Source: an uncultured Thermomicrobiales bacterium
Lineage (GTDB): Bacteria > Chloroflexota > Chloroflexia > Thermomicrobiales > UBA6265
Direction of reading: 5' to 3'
Assembly: GCA_902806335.1 (NCBI GenBank)
Contig: CADCWG010000021.1
Location: 1-42,699 of the forward strand
DNA length: 42,699 nucleotides
The notes under the pieces are model-generated. The model saw only the letters and a program-made list of their open reading frames with translations. It had not been told where the DNA came from and did not search any database. Each line of letters starts with the position of its first letter. The stretch's first letter is position 1. The position numbers and the translations under genes were made by a program. Positions 15,449 through 24,292 of the stretch are shown here, piece after piece.

Positions 15449-16777
15449 TTGGACCACGTCGTTTCCGAGCGCCGCGGGGCGGCGCACAGCCCGGGCGGCC
15501 CACGCCGCGTGGCGATCACCGGCCTCGGCGCGATCACCTCGCTCGGGGAGTCCGCGCCGGAGACCTGGCGGCAACTCCTGGCCGGCGCGAGCGGGCTGCG
15601 GCGGACGAGCGGGCTCGACCCCGCCCAGCACCCGTGCCTCGTCGCCGGCTCCCTGGCCCCCGAGGCGCCGACGCCGCGCTTCCTCACCGGCAAGACCGCT
15701 CGCACCACCTCCCGCTTCGCCCGCCTCGCGGTCGAGGCCGCCGGTGAGGCCCTCGTCGACGCGGGGCTGCTCGGGGACGACCTCACGCCGGACGGTGCGG
15801 CCTGGCCGGGCGGGGACTGGGTCGCGGGGGGCGCCGTCTTCGGGACCTGCGTCGGCGGCACCTACGACGACCTCCTCCCCGCCTACGACACCTTCACCGC
15901 GCGCGGTCCCGGGCGCGTCCCGCCCCACCTCCACGTGATGTTCCCGCACAACCTCGCCGCCTACGCCGTCCAGGCGCGGTTCGGGCTTGGCGGGCCCAGT
16001 TCGACGGTGGTGACGGCCTGCGCGACCGGTGCCCAGGCGGTCGGCGACGCGTTCCACGCGATCCGCTACGGGCGGGCGCCGCTGATGGTCTGCGGCGCGG
16101 TCGAGTCGGACATCCACCCGTTCTTCATCGCCGGCTTCGCGGCGATGCGCGCCCTGGCGACGGACGCCAACGACGACCCGCCCGCCGCGAGCCGTCCCTT
16201 CGACGCCTCCCGCGCCGGCTTCGTGCTGGGCGAGGGGGCGGCCGTGCTCGTCCTCGAGGACCTCGCGCTGGCCCAGGCGCGGGGGGCACGGGTCTACGCC
16301 GAGGTGCTCGGCTACGGGACCTCCAACGACGCCTACCACCCGATCGCGCCGCTCCCCGACGGGTCGGGCGCGGCCCGCGCGATCCGGGCCGCCCTCGCCG
16401 ACGGCGGCATCGACCCGGTCCGCGTCGACCACGTCAACGCCCACGCGACCTCGACACCGGCCGGCGACCTGGCCGAGGCCGAGGCCATCCGGGCAGTCTT
16501 CGGCGAGCGCGCCGCGTCGCTCCCGGTCACCGCCCCCAAGGGGGCGTTCGGCCACTGCATGGGTGCCGCCGGGGCGATCGAGGCCGTAATCACGGCCCTG
16601 ACCATCCACGAGGGCTGCGTCCCCCCGACGCTCAACTACCGGACGCCCGACCCCGCGGTCGGCCTGGACGTCGTCCACGGCGCGCCACGGCCGCTCACGA
16701 TCGACGTCGCGACCACCAACTCGTTCGGGCTCGGCGGCCAGAACGCCTGCCTCGCGCTGGGGCGTGTCACCGCCTGA
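15449..16777 (+). CDS. Beta-ketoacyl-ACP synthase II-like protein (stand-alone FabF homologue)
   Basis: Condensing enzyme of the thiolase fold, 442 residues. Catalytic triad: Cys191 (VVTACATGAQAV), His332 (NAHATSTPAGDLAEAEAI) and His369 (KGAFGHCMGAAGAIEAV). The usual KSxxGH motif reads K-G-A-F-G-H, losing the conserved Ser. The C terminus has TTNSFGLGGQNACLALGR. The TTG at 15449 is chosen because GGAGGG lies 4 nt upstream and RRVAITGLGAITSLGE follows. It is not linked to other fatty-acid genes; the true fab genes lie at 21362-25027 and include a second, more typical FabF. It could act in a specialised acyl-chain or polyketide-like condensation, or be a redundant KAS II. Confidence 0.88.
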   Translation: MDHVVSERRGAAHSPGGPRRVAITGLGAITSLGESAPETWRQLLAGASGLRRTSGLDPAQHPCLVAGSLAPEAPTPRFLTGKTARTTSRFARLAVEAAGEALVDAGLLGDDLTPDGAAWPGGDWVAGGAVFGTCVGGTYDDLLPAYDTFTARGPGRVPPHLHVMFPHNLAAYAVQARFGLGGPSSTVVTACATGAQAVGDAFHAIRYGRAPLMVCGAVESDIHPFFIAGFAAMRALATDANDDPPAASRPFDASRAGFVLGEGAAVLVLEDLALAQARGARVYAEVLGYGTSNDAYHPIAPLPDGSGAARAIRAALADGGIDPVRVDHVNAHATSTPAGDLAEAEAIRAVFGERAASLPVTAPKGAFGHCMGAAGAIEAVITALTIHEGCVPPTLNYRTPDPAVGLDVVHGAPRPLTIDVATTNSFGLGGQNACLALGRVTA

Positions 16778-16858
16778 CGACCGCCGCGCCGGGCCGCGCC
16801 GCGCCATGGCGCCGGACGGACGGGCGCGAGACGAGGGCCGGTCGTGGCCGTGGTCAGG

Positions 16859-18247
16859 TCAGGGGCGCGTCCGGGCCGGCTTGGCCAACGCCCCGGGGAC
16901 GGTCGGGCCTACCCGAGCGCCGGCCAACGCGCGGTCGGGCTTCGGGGAACGGTCCGCGGGGGCCGGTGGGATCCCCCGGTCCGTGTTCTCCGCGAGGTGC
17001 TCGAGCATCGCGGTGACGACCCGCGGGTCCCACTGCGTGCCGGCGCCCCCGGCGAGGACCCGCGCCGCCGCCGCGGGTGTCATCGCCGGCCGGTAGGGTC
17101 GGGCGCTCGTCATCGCGTCGTAGGCGTCGGCCACGGCCAGGATCCGTGCGCCGAGCGGAATCACGTCCCCTCTTAGGCCATCCGGGTAGCCGGCACCGTC
17201 CCACCGCTCGTGGTGGTGGCGGACCAACCGATGGCCGTCCCCGTAGCTGGCGAAGTGGGAGACGACGCCGGCCCCATGCACCGGGTGGAGGCGCATCTGG
17301 GCCATCTCGTCGTCTTCGAGGGGTTCCGACTTGGTAAGGATCGACGGGTCCAGGACCGCCTTGCCGATGTCGTGGACGCGGCCAGCGCTCTCCACGAGAT
17401 CGGCCTCCTCCGCCGTCAGACCGAGCCGAACGGCCACCGCCCTCGCGGTGGCGGCGACGCGGTGGGAGTGGCCCGCGGTGTAGGGGTCGCGCACCTCGAG
17501 CAGCGCCACCATCTGGGCGAGCGCGTCCCGCGTGTCGGCCCGCAGCCGGGCCCCCTGCCGCATCGCCCGGTGGAGGACGACTGTCGGCAGGAAGACGATC
17601 GGCAGTGCCCAGGGGTGCTCGTCGGCCAGCAGGGCGGCCACCACGCCAACGGCAAACAGCATCGCCTCGGTACCCACCTCCGAGAGGAGGTTCTGGCGCC
17701 AGACGCGGATCGGGCTTACCCCAACCTGGAGTCCCGCGGCGACTGAGACGAGGGTAAAGTTGGCGGCGTGCGTCACCACGCCGACGAGGACGATCGCACC
17801 GACCGGACCCAGGTGCCCTACCCATGGGCCGAGCGAGTCGGCATCGCGGGTCGCCGCCAAGGTGAGCGCCCCCACCGTCGTGTAGAGCGCGGTCTGCCCA
17901 GTGTTGAACAGCACCTCGTCCAAGTCGCGGCGTTGGAGGGCGAACCGGAGGGCACAGGCGACCAGCACGAGGGCCCCAACGGTCGGCCCAGGGGCCGCAA
18001 GAATCAGCGCCGTCAGGGCAACGCCATGGACCTGGATGTGGGTCTGGTGGCGCACCTGAAGCGGGAAGCGGTTGGCAATAGCCGCCAGCACGACCAGCAT
18101 GACCGCGGCAACGCCGAGGTCGCCGAACGCATCTGGGGAGGTGGCAGCGGCCGCGAGCGCGGCGGTCGGTCCCCCGAGGGCTACCAACGTGAGGTAACCA
18201 CGCAACGGGGTGGGCAGATCCGCCGAACCAAGCATCGCGTTCCCCAC
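16859..18247 (-). CDS. Membrane-bound HD-GYP phosphodiesterase
   Basis: Predicted cyclic di-GMP phosphodiesterase of 462 residues. The N-terminal 220 or so residues form six or seven hydrophobic segments (sensor-like membrane domain; for example AAVMLVVLAAIANRF, VGALVLVACALRFALQRRD, GAIVLVGVVTHAANFTLV). The HD-GYP domain follows: RDPYTAGHSHRVAATARAVA, the HD pair in AGRVHDIGKAVLDPSILTK, LHPVHGAGVV, then HHERWDGAGYPDGLRGDVIPLGARI and AVADAYDAMTSARPYR. The metal ligands and GYP motif are all present, so activity is expected. Codon use is less GC-biased than in neighbouring genes. Start is GTG 18247 or ATG 18235; neither has a strong ribosome site. It begins 38 nt after the stop of the secreted protein and is probably cotranscribed. 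Confidence 0.9.
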   Translation of the reverse strand: MGNAMLGSADLPTPLRGYLTLVALGGPTAALAAAATSPDAFGDLGVAAVMLVVLAAIANRFPLQVRHQTHIQVHGVALTALILAAPGPTVGALVLVACALRFALQRRDLDEVLFNTGQTALYTTVGALTLAATRDADSLGPWVGHLGPVGAIVLVGVVTHAANFTLVSVAAGLQVGVSPIRVWRQNLLSEVGTEAMLFAVGVVAALLADEHPWALPIVFLPTVVLHRAMRQGARLRADTRDALAQMVALLEVRDPYTAGHSHRVAATARAVAVRLGLTAEEADLVESAGRVHDIGKAVLDPSILTKSEPLEDDEMAQMRLHPVHGAGVVSHFASYGDGHRLVRHHHERWDGAGYPDGLRGDVIPLGARILAVADAYDAMTSARPYRPAMTPAAAARVLAGGAGTQWDPRVVTAMLEHLAENTDRGIPPAPADRSPKPDRALAGARVGPTVPGALAKPARTRP

Positions 18248-18285
18248 CGCGGGTGCTCGCCGTCGCGTGCCGCCCGTCGCCGCTG

Positions 18286-18771
18286 TCAGACCCGAGTGCC
18301 GAGCCTCAACCAGGCGTTGGTCTCCCCTGTCGTGCTCGAGGTCACCACGCCAGCGATGGCCGGGACAACCTCGACCTGGACGGCGTACGGGCCAGTGGCG
18401 GGAACGTAGACGTCGACGGTTATCTGGGTCTTCTTCGGGGTCGCTCGGAGATTATCCGACTCGACGAAGGTGACGGTCTCTCCATACCCAAACCCGTTGT
18501 CGGTCGCGACCAGGCTGTACGACACGCCGGTGGGGACCGTCACCACGACTTCCGTCGGTCCCGTGGCGTTGCCCAGGATATCGGTCGTTGCAGAGACAAA
18601 AATACTGACCGTGGCATCACCGATGGTGACGATCGGGTCGGTCTTACACCACTCGAGGACGGCCGAGGCATCCCGCCGACCGACACCGAGCACCAGGGTA
18701 AGCGTGACCAGGAGCGCGAACGCGACGCGGAAGGCACCCCGTGTCGTCAGCAGGTCGGTACGTCGTCGCAT
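18286..18771 (-). CDS. Secreted hypothetical protein
   Basis: 161 residues with a clear signal peptide: basic N terminus MRRRTDLLTTRG, hydrophobic core FRVAFALLVTLTLVLGVG and a DASAV cleavage-like site. The mature part starts with LEWCKTDPIVTIG and looks like a single beta-sandwich rich in Val/Thr (VEVVVTVPTGVSYSL type strands, TQITVDVYVPATG, AVQVEVVPAI), with one cysteine. No known family was recognised. ATG 18771 has GGGGGAT upstream. It lies directly upstream of the HD-GYP gene on the same strand, so an extracytoplasmic partner of that sensor is conceivable, but this is inference from position only. Confidence 0.75.
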   Translation of the reverse strand: MRRRTDLLTTRGAFRVAFALLVTLTLVLGVGRRDASAVLEWCKTDPIVTIGDATVSIFVSATTDILGNATGPTEVVVTVPTGVSYSLVATDNGFGYGETVTFVESDNLRATPKKTQITVDVYVPATGPYAVQVEVVPAIAGVVTSSTTGETNAWLRLGTRV

Positions 18772-19446
18772 GGCGGCGATCCCCCGGAAATCGGCCCCGC
18801 GGCGGGGCCCTCGTGCCACGACCCAGCCGTCGTGGTCCAGATACCTGGCGACGCGCCGGTGCGCGGACACCAGATCATCCCAGGAGTCACCGGCACGCTG
18901 TCGGGGCGCACGCGGGGTGGGACCGCGCGTACCCCATCGTCGGGATGGTACGAAACGTCGGGGCGCTGGGCTAGTACTCCCGGTCCTCTTTGCTCGCCCG
19001 TCGCTCCAGTACCCGGGACCCGTTCTGACTCTCTCCCGGAAGCACGCACCCGTGGGCGGACAGCGTCCCAGCCAGACGCGCGTCCGTCGACAGCATCAGG
19101 AAGCGGTTGTCACCCGTTCCGTAGCGGCCTACTCCCCGAACCGGTGGCGCCCCCCGACGCCGTCGCTCCGAGATCCTGGCAAGGATAGCGCAGCGCGAGC
19201 CGGCCACGGACACCACCGTGCTATGACCAAAGTACTTCATGTGTCAATACGTCACTGATGCCGACGCCGTGTCGCTCTCGCCGCGTGGCCTTCCCAGGGC
19301 GAGGACCGGGGCGGGCAGCCGGCACCGAGCGTGCGCCCGGCGTCTGGTGGGCGACGGTCGCCCGTCGTCCCGTCCGGGGAGGGACCGCCCGGAGGTGTCC
19401 GACCCGCCGGACACCTCCACGCCGTTGAGCGCCGAGGTCGCCCCCG
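18772..19446. other. Non-coding, relatively AT-richer interval
   Basis: Between divergent units, with no convincing gene. A minus-strand frame 18971-19240 begins ATGAAGTACTTTGGTCATAG but has no ribosome site and no recognisable family. On the minus strand TTGACA lies at 19242-19247 and TATCCT near 19190. Either could belong to a promoter, with a long leader, for the secreted protein/HD-GYP pair. Spacing to a good -10 is poor for the first. Confidence 0.35.
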
Positions 19447-19851
19447 ATGGCCCGTCCCGCGCCAGATCCGCAGCCACCGCCGCCACGACCGGCGATCGAT
19501 GTCGTCTACCGGCTCGCGCTGGTCGGGTCGGTGCTCGGCGGGTTCGGCTGGTGGGGGTGGCGCCTCGGCGGGGGGAACGTCGGCGGGGCGGCGCTCGCCG
19601 CCGCGTTCGCGATCGGCGCGGGCGTCGCGTGGGGTATTCCCGCCGTGCCCGGCGACCCGAGCCGCCGCAGCCGGGTCGTGGTCCCCGTCCCCGGGCTGGT
19701 CCGGCTCGGCCTCGAAGGCGTGCTGGTCGGACTCGCCGCCTACGGCGTCTGGACGTCGGGCGGCCGCGCCGCCGCCGAGACCCTGCTCACCGCGGCCGGG
19801 TTCCACTACCTGCTCAACTGGGAGCGCGTCCGCTGGCTGCTCCGTCGGTAG
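19447..19851 (+). CDS. DUF2568 (YrdB-like) membrane protein
   Basis: Small integral membrane protein of 134 residues and unknown function. A proline-rich cytoplasmic start is followed by about four helices: ALVGSVLGGFGWWGWRLG, AALAAAFAIGAGVAWGIPAVPG, LVRLGLEGVLVGLAAYGVW and a shorter C-terminal helix ending YLLNWERVRWLLRR. The pattern W-G-I-P-A-V-P-G-D-P followed by a helix with LVRLGLE is typical of DUF2568. The start has no strong Shine-Dalgarno sequence; ATG 19447 is the only reasonable start before the first helix. It is separated by 284 bp from the next gene. Confidence 0.75.
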   Translation: MARPAPDPQPPPPRPAIDVVYRLALVGSVLGGFGWWGWRLGGGNVGGAALAAAFAIGAGVAWGIPAVPGDPSRRSRVVVPVPGLVRLGLEGVLVGLAAYGVWTSGGRAAAETLLTAAGFHYLLNWERVRWLLRR

Positions 19852-20043
19852 TCCGGTGGAGGATGTCGGCCGTGCCCCCCGGTCCCGCTTCCGGGGCCAG
19901 CCACCGCTGTCCGCTCCGGTCCACGCCCCCCTCCCCGGCGACGCGGTGCGATGGGGCCGGTTCACCGCCGGCGGACGGTGCCCCGCGTTCCGGGCGCCGC
20001 GGCGCTCGCGCGGCGGGCCGGCGTTGCCCCGGCCAGGCTGCGC

Positions 20044-20049
20044 TATGCT
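20044..20049 (+). promoter_or_regulatory. -10 element candidate upstream of the conserved U32-like gene
   Basis: TATGCT in GCGCTATGCTGCC lies 87 nt before the GTG start. TTGCCC 14 nt upstream is too close to be a standard -35. Confidence 0.3.
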
Positions 20050-20135
20050 GCCGAGCAGGTGCTCGGACGCGAGGCGTGGGCCGGCGCGGGCCGATCGAGG
20101 TGACCGGCGGCCAGCGCCGGCAGGGGGGCAGGACC

Positions 20136-21077
20136 GTGGAGCGGACGCGGGACTTCTTGGCGGGGATGGGCCTGCCGCGGGGGGACGCCCGCGACCTGCC
20201 CGAGAGCACGGCCCGGTTCGCGGACGGCGGGCGCTATCGGATCGAGATCCCCTCCGTCGAGGGTCCGGCGGCGCTGCGCGCCGTCTACGAGACCGCCGAC
20301 GCCCTGGGCGTCCCGATCCACCGCGCCAGCCAGGGCAGCGGCATCGTGCTGCTGACCGACGCCGAGCTCGACGAGCTCGCCGCGCTGGCCGACGAGCGCG
20401 GGATCGAGGTGTCCCTCTTCGTCGGGCCCCGGTCCGGCTGGGACACCGGCGCGATGGCCTACACCGCGGCCGGCCGGGTCGTCGCGCCGAAGGTCCGCGG
20501 CGCCGACCAGCTCGTCCACGCCGTCGAGGACGTCCGCCGGGCCTGCGCCCACGGGCTGCCGAGCGTGCTCGTCACCGACGAGGGGCTGCTCTGGGTGCTC
20601 GGCGAGATGCGCGCCGCCGGGGAGCTGCCGGCGGAGCTGATCCTCAAGGGCTCGGTCATGCTCGGCGCGAGCAACCCCGCCTCGATCCGGCTGCTCGAAC
20701 GGTTCGGGTTGACGACCTTCAACGTGCCGACCGACCTCTCGCTCGGCCAGCTCGCGGCGATCCGCCAGGCGACGAGCATGCCGCTCGACATCTACGTGGA
20801 GGTCCCCGACGACATCGGCGGCTTCATCCGCCACTACGAGATCGCCGACCTGGTCCGCGTCGCGGCCCCGGTCTACCTCAAGTTCGGGCTCCGTAATGCG
20901 CCGAACATCTACCCCAGCGGCTCCCACCTGGAGGCCACCGCCGTCGCCCTGACCCGGGAGCGGGTGCGACGCGCCAGGATCGGGCTCGACCTGCTGGCCC
21001 GGATCGACCCGGCGCTCGCCGCGGAGATGTCGCCCTTGCCCGCTCCGCGCGTCCGGGCAGCCGTCCCGGCCGATTAG
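20136..21077 (+). CDS. Conserved protein of TIM-barrel type, similar to U32-peptidase-annotated proteins
   Basis: 313-residue cytoplasmic protein. It contains highly ordered segments: RYRIEIPSVEGPAALRAVYE, GVPIHRASQGSGIVLLTDAEL, GIEVSLFVGPRSGWDTGAM, LPSVLVTDEGLLWVLGEMR, LILKGSVMLGASNPASIRLL, TTFNVPTDLSLGQLAAIRQA, PLDIYVEVPDD and YLKFGLRNAPNIYPSGSHLEA. The alternating strands and helices suggest a (beta/alpha)8 barrel. From memory, similar proteins in Chloroflexota and related phyla carry labels such as U32-family peptidase or hypothetical; no catalytic motif can be confirmed here. The GTG at 20136 has AGGGGGG upstream. It stands alone, with a hairpin after the stop. Confidence 0.75.
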   Translation: MERTRDFLAGMGLPRGDARDLPESTARFADGGRYRIEIPSVEGPAALRAVYETADALGVPIHRASQGSGIVLLTDAELDELAALADERGIEVSLFVGPRSGWDTGAMAYTAAGRVVAPKVRGADQLVHAVEDVRRACAHGLPSVLVTDEGLLWVLGEMRAAGELPAELILKGSVMLGASNPASIRLLERFGLTTFNVPTDLSLGQLAAIRQATSMPLDIYVEVPDDIGGFIRHYEIADLVRVAAPVYLKFGLRNAPNIYPSGSHLEATAVALTRERVRRARIGLDLLARIDPALAAEMSPLPAPRVRAAVPAD

Positions 21078-21086
21078 GGCCTGCTG

Positions 21087-21109
21087 CCGTCGAGCCCCGC
21101 GCTCGACGG
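21087..21109 (+). terminator. Small hairpin after the U32-like gene
   Basis: CCGTCGAG (21087-21094) pairs with CTCGACGG (21102-21109) around a 7-nt loop, 9 nt after the stop. There is no T-tract, so terminator function is uncertain. Confidence 0.4.
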
Positions 21110-21267
21110 TGCCCCGGACAGGCGACGGCGGGGCGAGGCTCCAACTTCGTCGTGCTCTGGATGGCCCCGGTCGCGCGTTTCCGGCGTCGCCATTCGCTCG
21201 GGCGACCTGCCCGGCGGCCAGTTGGCGGCCGGCGTCGAGCCGGTCGTTACCGCGTCCTCCCGCCGTG

Positions 21268-21273
21268 TATGAT
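21268..21273 (+). promoter_or_regulatory. -10 element candidate upstream of fabD
   Basis: TATGAT lies 89 nt before the fabD ATG, preceded by GTG. A weak CGTTAC sits at -35 distance. Confidence 0.4.
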
Positions 21274-21361
21274 CGGTGTACCCCACGACGTTCGCCCGTC
21301 GGACTCGCCCCCGGTCCCGTCCGGTTGCCCGTGGCGCGACCCGCGGCGCGAGAGGTGCGTC

Positions 21362-22411
21362 ATGTTCGGTGGGCTACAGGGTTGGATCGACGAGGGCGAG
21401 ACGATGGGCGAGGGAATGGCGATCGGGTCGGGAGCACTGGCGGAGCACAAGCTCGGCCCCGGCCTTGCCCTGGTCTTTCCCGGGCAGGGCAGCCAGTTCG
21501 TCGGGATGGGTCGCGAGCTCCACGCCAGCTCCGAAGCGGCCCGTGAGGTCTTCGAGGTCGCCGAGCGCGTGCTCGACGTCCCGCTGCGCCGCCTCTGCTT
21601 CGACGGTCCGGCCGACGTGCTGGAGGACACCGTCAACGCCCAGCCGGCGATCCTGACCGTCAGCACCGCCGCCCTCGCGGCCATCCGCGAGCGCGCGGGC
21701 GCCCACGGCGTCACGATCACCCCGGTCGTCGTCGCCGGCCACTCCCTCGGGGAGTTCACCGCCCTCGTCGCGGCCGGGGCGCTCGATTTCCCGGAGGCGC
21801 TGCGCCTGGTCCGGGAGCGCGGCCGGCTGATGAAGGAGGCCGGCGAGGAGCACCCCGGGGGCATGGCGGCCGTGATCGGCCTCGACGAGGCGACGCTGGA
21901 GGCGGTCTGCGCCGAAGCCGGGAGCGAGGGGATCGTCACGGTCGCCAACGCCAACTGTCCGGGCCAGACGGTGATCTCGGGCGAGCTCCGGGCGCTGGCG
22001 CGGGCGATGGAACTGGCGACCGCCCGCGGCGCGCGGCGGGTCGCCCGCCTCGGCGTCAGCATCGCCTCCCACTCCCCGCTGATGGCCCGGGCCTCGTCCC
22101 AGCTCGGCGAGTTGGTCGCGAAAGCGCCGCTGCGCCCGCCCCAGGTGCCGATCGTCGCCAACATCACCGGCCAGGTGGTGACCACCGTCGATGACCTCCG
22201 CCACGAGCTGGCCCACCAGGTCGAACGGCCCGTGAACTGGACCCGCTCCGTCGTCGAGATGGTCAACGCCGGTGCCGGCACCTTCGTCGAGGTCGGACCC
22301 GGTCAGGTGCTCTCCGGGTTGATCCGCCGGATCAGCCGCGACGTGACCACCCTCGGCAGCGCCGACCTGGGTCTTGGCCTGCCCCCGGCCACGCCACAGC
22401 CGGAAGGCTGA
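21362..22411 (+). CDS. fabD: Malonyl-CoA:ACP transacylase FabD
   Basis: Loads malonyl groups from CoA onto acyl carrier protein for fatty-acid synthesis; 349 residues. Family motifs: LVFPGQGSQFVGMG, the nucleophile elbow GHSLGEFTALVAAGAL with Ser128, an Arg in LVRERGRLM, NANCPGQTVISGE, and catalytic His237 in SIASHSPLM. The C-terminal FVEVGPGQVLSGLIRRI is typical. ATG 21362 has AGAGGTG upstream; it adds about 30 residues before the domain, and ATG 21404 is an alternative giving a more usual length. It heads the fabD-fabF-SDR group but is separated from fabF by 215 bp. Confidence 0.94.
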   Translation: MFGGLQGWIDEGETMGEGMAIGSGALAEHKLGPGLALVFPGQGSQFVGMGRELHASSEAAREVFEVAERVLDVPLRRLCFDGPADVLEDTVNAQPAILTVSTAALAAIRERAGAHGVTITPVVVAGHSLGEFTALVAAGALDFPEALRLVRERGRLMKEAGEEHPGGMAAVIGLDEATLEAVCAEAGSEGIVTVANANCPGQTVISGELRALARAMELATARGARRVARLGVSIASHSPLMARASSQLGELVAKAPLRPPQVPIVANITGQVVTTVDDLRHELAHQVERPVNWTRSVVEMVNAGAGTFVEVGPGQVLSGLIRRISRDVTTLGSADLGLGLPPATPQPEG

Positions 22412-22471
22412 CGGCCACCCAGCGGGGCGCGTGGGTCAGGTTCCCCGTTGGGCGGCCGGGTGGAGGGCGCG

Positions 22472-22477
22472 TACACT
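22472..22477 (+). promoter_or_regulatory. Promoter candidate upstream of fabF
   Basis: TTGGGC (22448-22453), an 18-bp spacer, then TACACT (22472-22477). The GCGTACACT string is shared with the mutase upstream region. Confidence 0.4.
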
Positions 22478-22528
22478 TCGCGCGTCTAAGGGATGCTTCA
22501 GCATGCGCCCGGTTCGAGCCCGCTGACG

Positions 22529-22559
22529 GGGCAGCCGCGTCGGCGCGACGCGGCTGCCC
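22529..22559 (+). terminator. 13-bp perfect hairpin between fabD and fabF
   Basis: GGGCAGCCGCGTC (22529-22541) pairs perfectly with GACGCGGCTGCCC (22547-22559) around GGCGC. It lies downstream of the fabF promoter candidate and 68 nt before fabF, so it could be a leader attenuator rather than a fabD terminator. No T-tract follows. Confidence 0.5.
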
Positions 22560-22626
22560 GGGTCGGGGATTTCGCCGGGACCGTGCGGCAAGGCCCGCGG
22601 TGCGGCGACGGGACGGAGGGCCGACG

Positions 22627-23859
22627 GTGACGCGGGTGGTGGTGACGGGGGTCGGGGCGGTCACGCCGCTCGGGATCGGCGCGGCGGCGTTCTGGGAGGG
22701 GTTGACCGCCGGGCGCTCGGGCGTCCGCCGGATCGAGCGCTTCGACGTCGACGGCCTCGAGGTCAAGATCGCGGGCGAGGTCCCGGGCTTCGTGCCGAAG
22801 GACCACATGGACGCCAAGGCGGCCAAGCGGATGGACCGCTTCGCCCAGTTCGGCGTTGCCGCCGCCCGCGAGGCGGTCGAGGACGCCGGCCTCGAGATCA
22901 CCGACGCGAACCGGGAGCGGATCGGCGTCGTGGTCAACACGGGCGGCGGCGGGATCGCGACGATCGAGACCGAGGTCCGCAACATGGCCGCCCGCGGCGT
23001 GCGCGGAGTGGGCCCGTTCCTGGTCCCGATTTTCTCCCCGAACATGGCCAGCTGCCAGGTCTCGATCCAGCTCGGCATCCGCGGCCCCGCCACCACCGCC
23101 TGCGCCGCCTGCGCCGCGGGCACCCAGGCCTTCGTCGACGCGGTCCACATGCTGGAGCGCGGCGAGGTCGACGCCGCGATCGTCGGCGGCACGGAGGCGG
23201 CGCTGACCCCGGTCGCGATCACCAGCCTCGCCCACATGGGTGCCCTCTCGCGCAACCAGGAAGACCCGACCAGGGCCAGCCGCCCCTTCGACGCCGGGCG
23301 CGACGGCTTCGTCTTCGGCGAGGGCGCCGCGGTGATGGTGCTCGAGACGGAGGAGCACGCCGTCCGCCGCGGCGCGAACGTCCTCTGCGTGGCGTCGGGC
23401 GGGGCCTATACCTCCGACGCCTACCACCTCACCGCCCCCGACCCGGCCGGCGCCGGGGCGGCCCTGGCGATGCGCCGGGCGCTCGCCCGCGCGGACATCC
23501 TGCCGTCCGACATCGACTACGTCGCGGCGCACGCGACCGCGACCCCGATCGGCGACAGGGCCGAGACCTCGGCGATTAAGGCGATCTTCGGCGAGCACGC
23601 GCCGCGGCTGGCGATCTCCGCCAACAAGTCGATGCTCGGCCACCTCCTCGGCGCGGCCGGGGCGGTCTCCTCCCTCGCCTGCGTCCTCGCCATCCGCGAC
23701 GGCGTCGTGCCGCCGACGATCAACCTCGAGACGCCCGACCCCGAGTGCGACCTCGACTACGTGCCGAACGAGAAGCGGGCGATGCGGGTCGACAACGCGC
23801 TCGCCAACGGCTTCGGCTTCGGCGGTCAGAACGCCTGCGCGGTCTTCCGCCGGGCCTAA
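22627..23859 (+). CDS. fabF: Beta-ketoacyl-ACP synthase II FabF
   Basis: Elongating condensing enzyme of type II fatty-acid synthesis, 410 residues, the usual length. It starts VTRVVVTGVGAVTPLG. The nucleophile is Cys162 in TTACAACAAGTQAF (a second Cys, C159, sits three residues before). The His residues lie in AAHATATPIGDRAE and NKSMLGHLLGAAGAV (canonical KSxxGH), and the C-terminal loop is NGFGFGGQNACAVF. GTG 22627 has GGAGGG at ideal spacing. It differs from the stand-alone homologue at 15449 in having the intact KSxxGH motif and standard length, so this one is the likely housekeeping enzyme. Confidence 0.93.
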   Translation: MTRVVVTGVGAVTPLGIGAAAFWEGLTAGRSGVRRIERFDVDGLEVKIAGEVPGFVPKDHMDAKAAKRMDRFAQFGVAAAREAVEDAGLEITDANRERIGVVVNTGGGGIATIETEVRNMAARGVRGVGPFLVPIFSPNMASCQVSIQLGIRGPATTACAACAAGTQAFVDAVHMLERGEVDAAIVGGTEAALTPVAITSLAHMGALSRNQEDPTRASRPFDAGRDGFVFGEGAAVMVLETEEHAVRRGANVLCVASGGAYTSDAYHLTAPDPAGAGAALAMRRALARADILPSDIDYVAAHATATPIGDRAETSAIKAIFGEHAPRLAISANKSMLGHLLGAAGAVSSLACVLAIRDGVVPPTINLETPDPECDLDYVPNEKRAMRVDNALANGFGFGGQNACAVFRRA

Positions 23860-24292
23860 CCGCGGGCCGCACCGCCGCACGGCGGTCGCCCGCTCGACTC
23901 CGACTCCGACTCGGATCGAATAGGTCCGGCTCGGTCCGGCCGTCACCCCGGCGCTCGCCGGGCACCGGTCGGGCGGCGGGCGATCCCGGTTGGGGTCACC
24001 CGCCGTCGGACCGGGCCGCGACGGGTTGCTGTCGGGGACGACGCCGACGTTTCCAGGCCCACACGGCGCGTGGCCGCGCGACCGCAGCGCCGCCGACCGT
24101 GCGCCCCGTCGCGGGTTCCCCCGGAGCGGGGCGTGCCTGGCCGGGCGGCGGCCGGCGCCCTGTGGCATGATGCCGCCCCGCCGACGCCACCAGGCCAGAC
24201 GACCTCGCCCCGCGAGCGCGGTGGCCAGGGCCGGCGGGCGGCGCGCGGGATGGAGCGCCGGGCGGCCCGCCGCGGTGGAGGACGGGGGGACG
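23860..24292. other. Non-coding interval between fabF and the SDR gene
   Basis: No gene was found. There is a run of CGACTC units near 23894 (CTCGACTCCGACTCCGACTC) and a possible -10 CATGAT at 24166, 127 nt before the SDR start. No acpP-like frame (DSL motif) is present on either strand. Confidence 0.5.

Noticed and set aside
18971-19240. Minus-strand frame of 89 codons starting MKYFGHSTVV
   Set aside because: No ribosome site, moderate third-position bias only, no recognisable family, and TTGACA lies directly against its start codon.
22480-22540. tRNA-like GGTTCGAGCC string with an adjacent ATGCT/AGCAT hairpin
   Set aside because: The putative T-arm has only three base pairs and no acceptor, D-arm or anticodon arm can be drawn on either strand.
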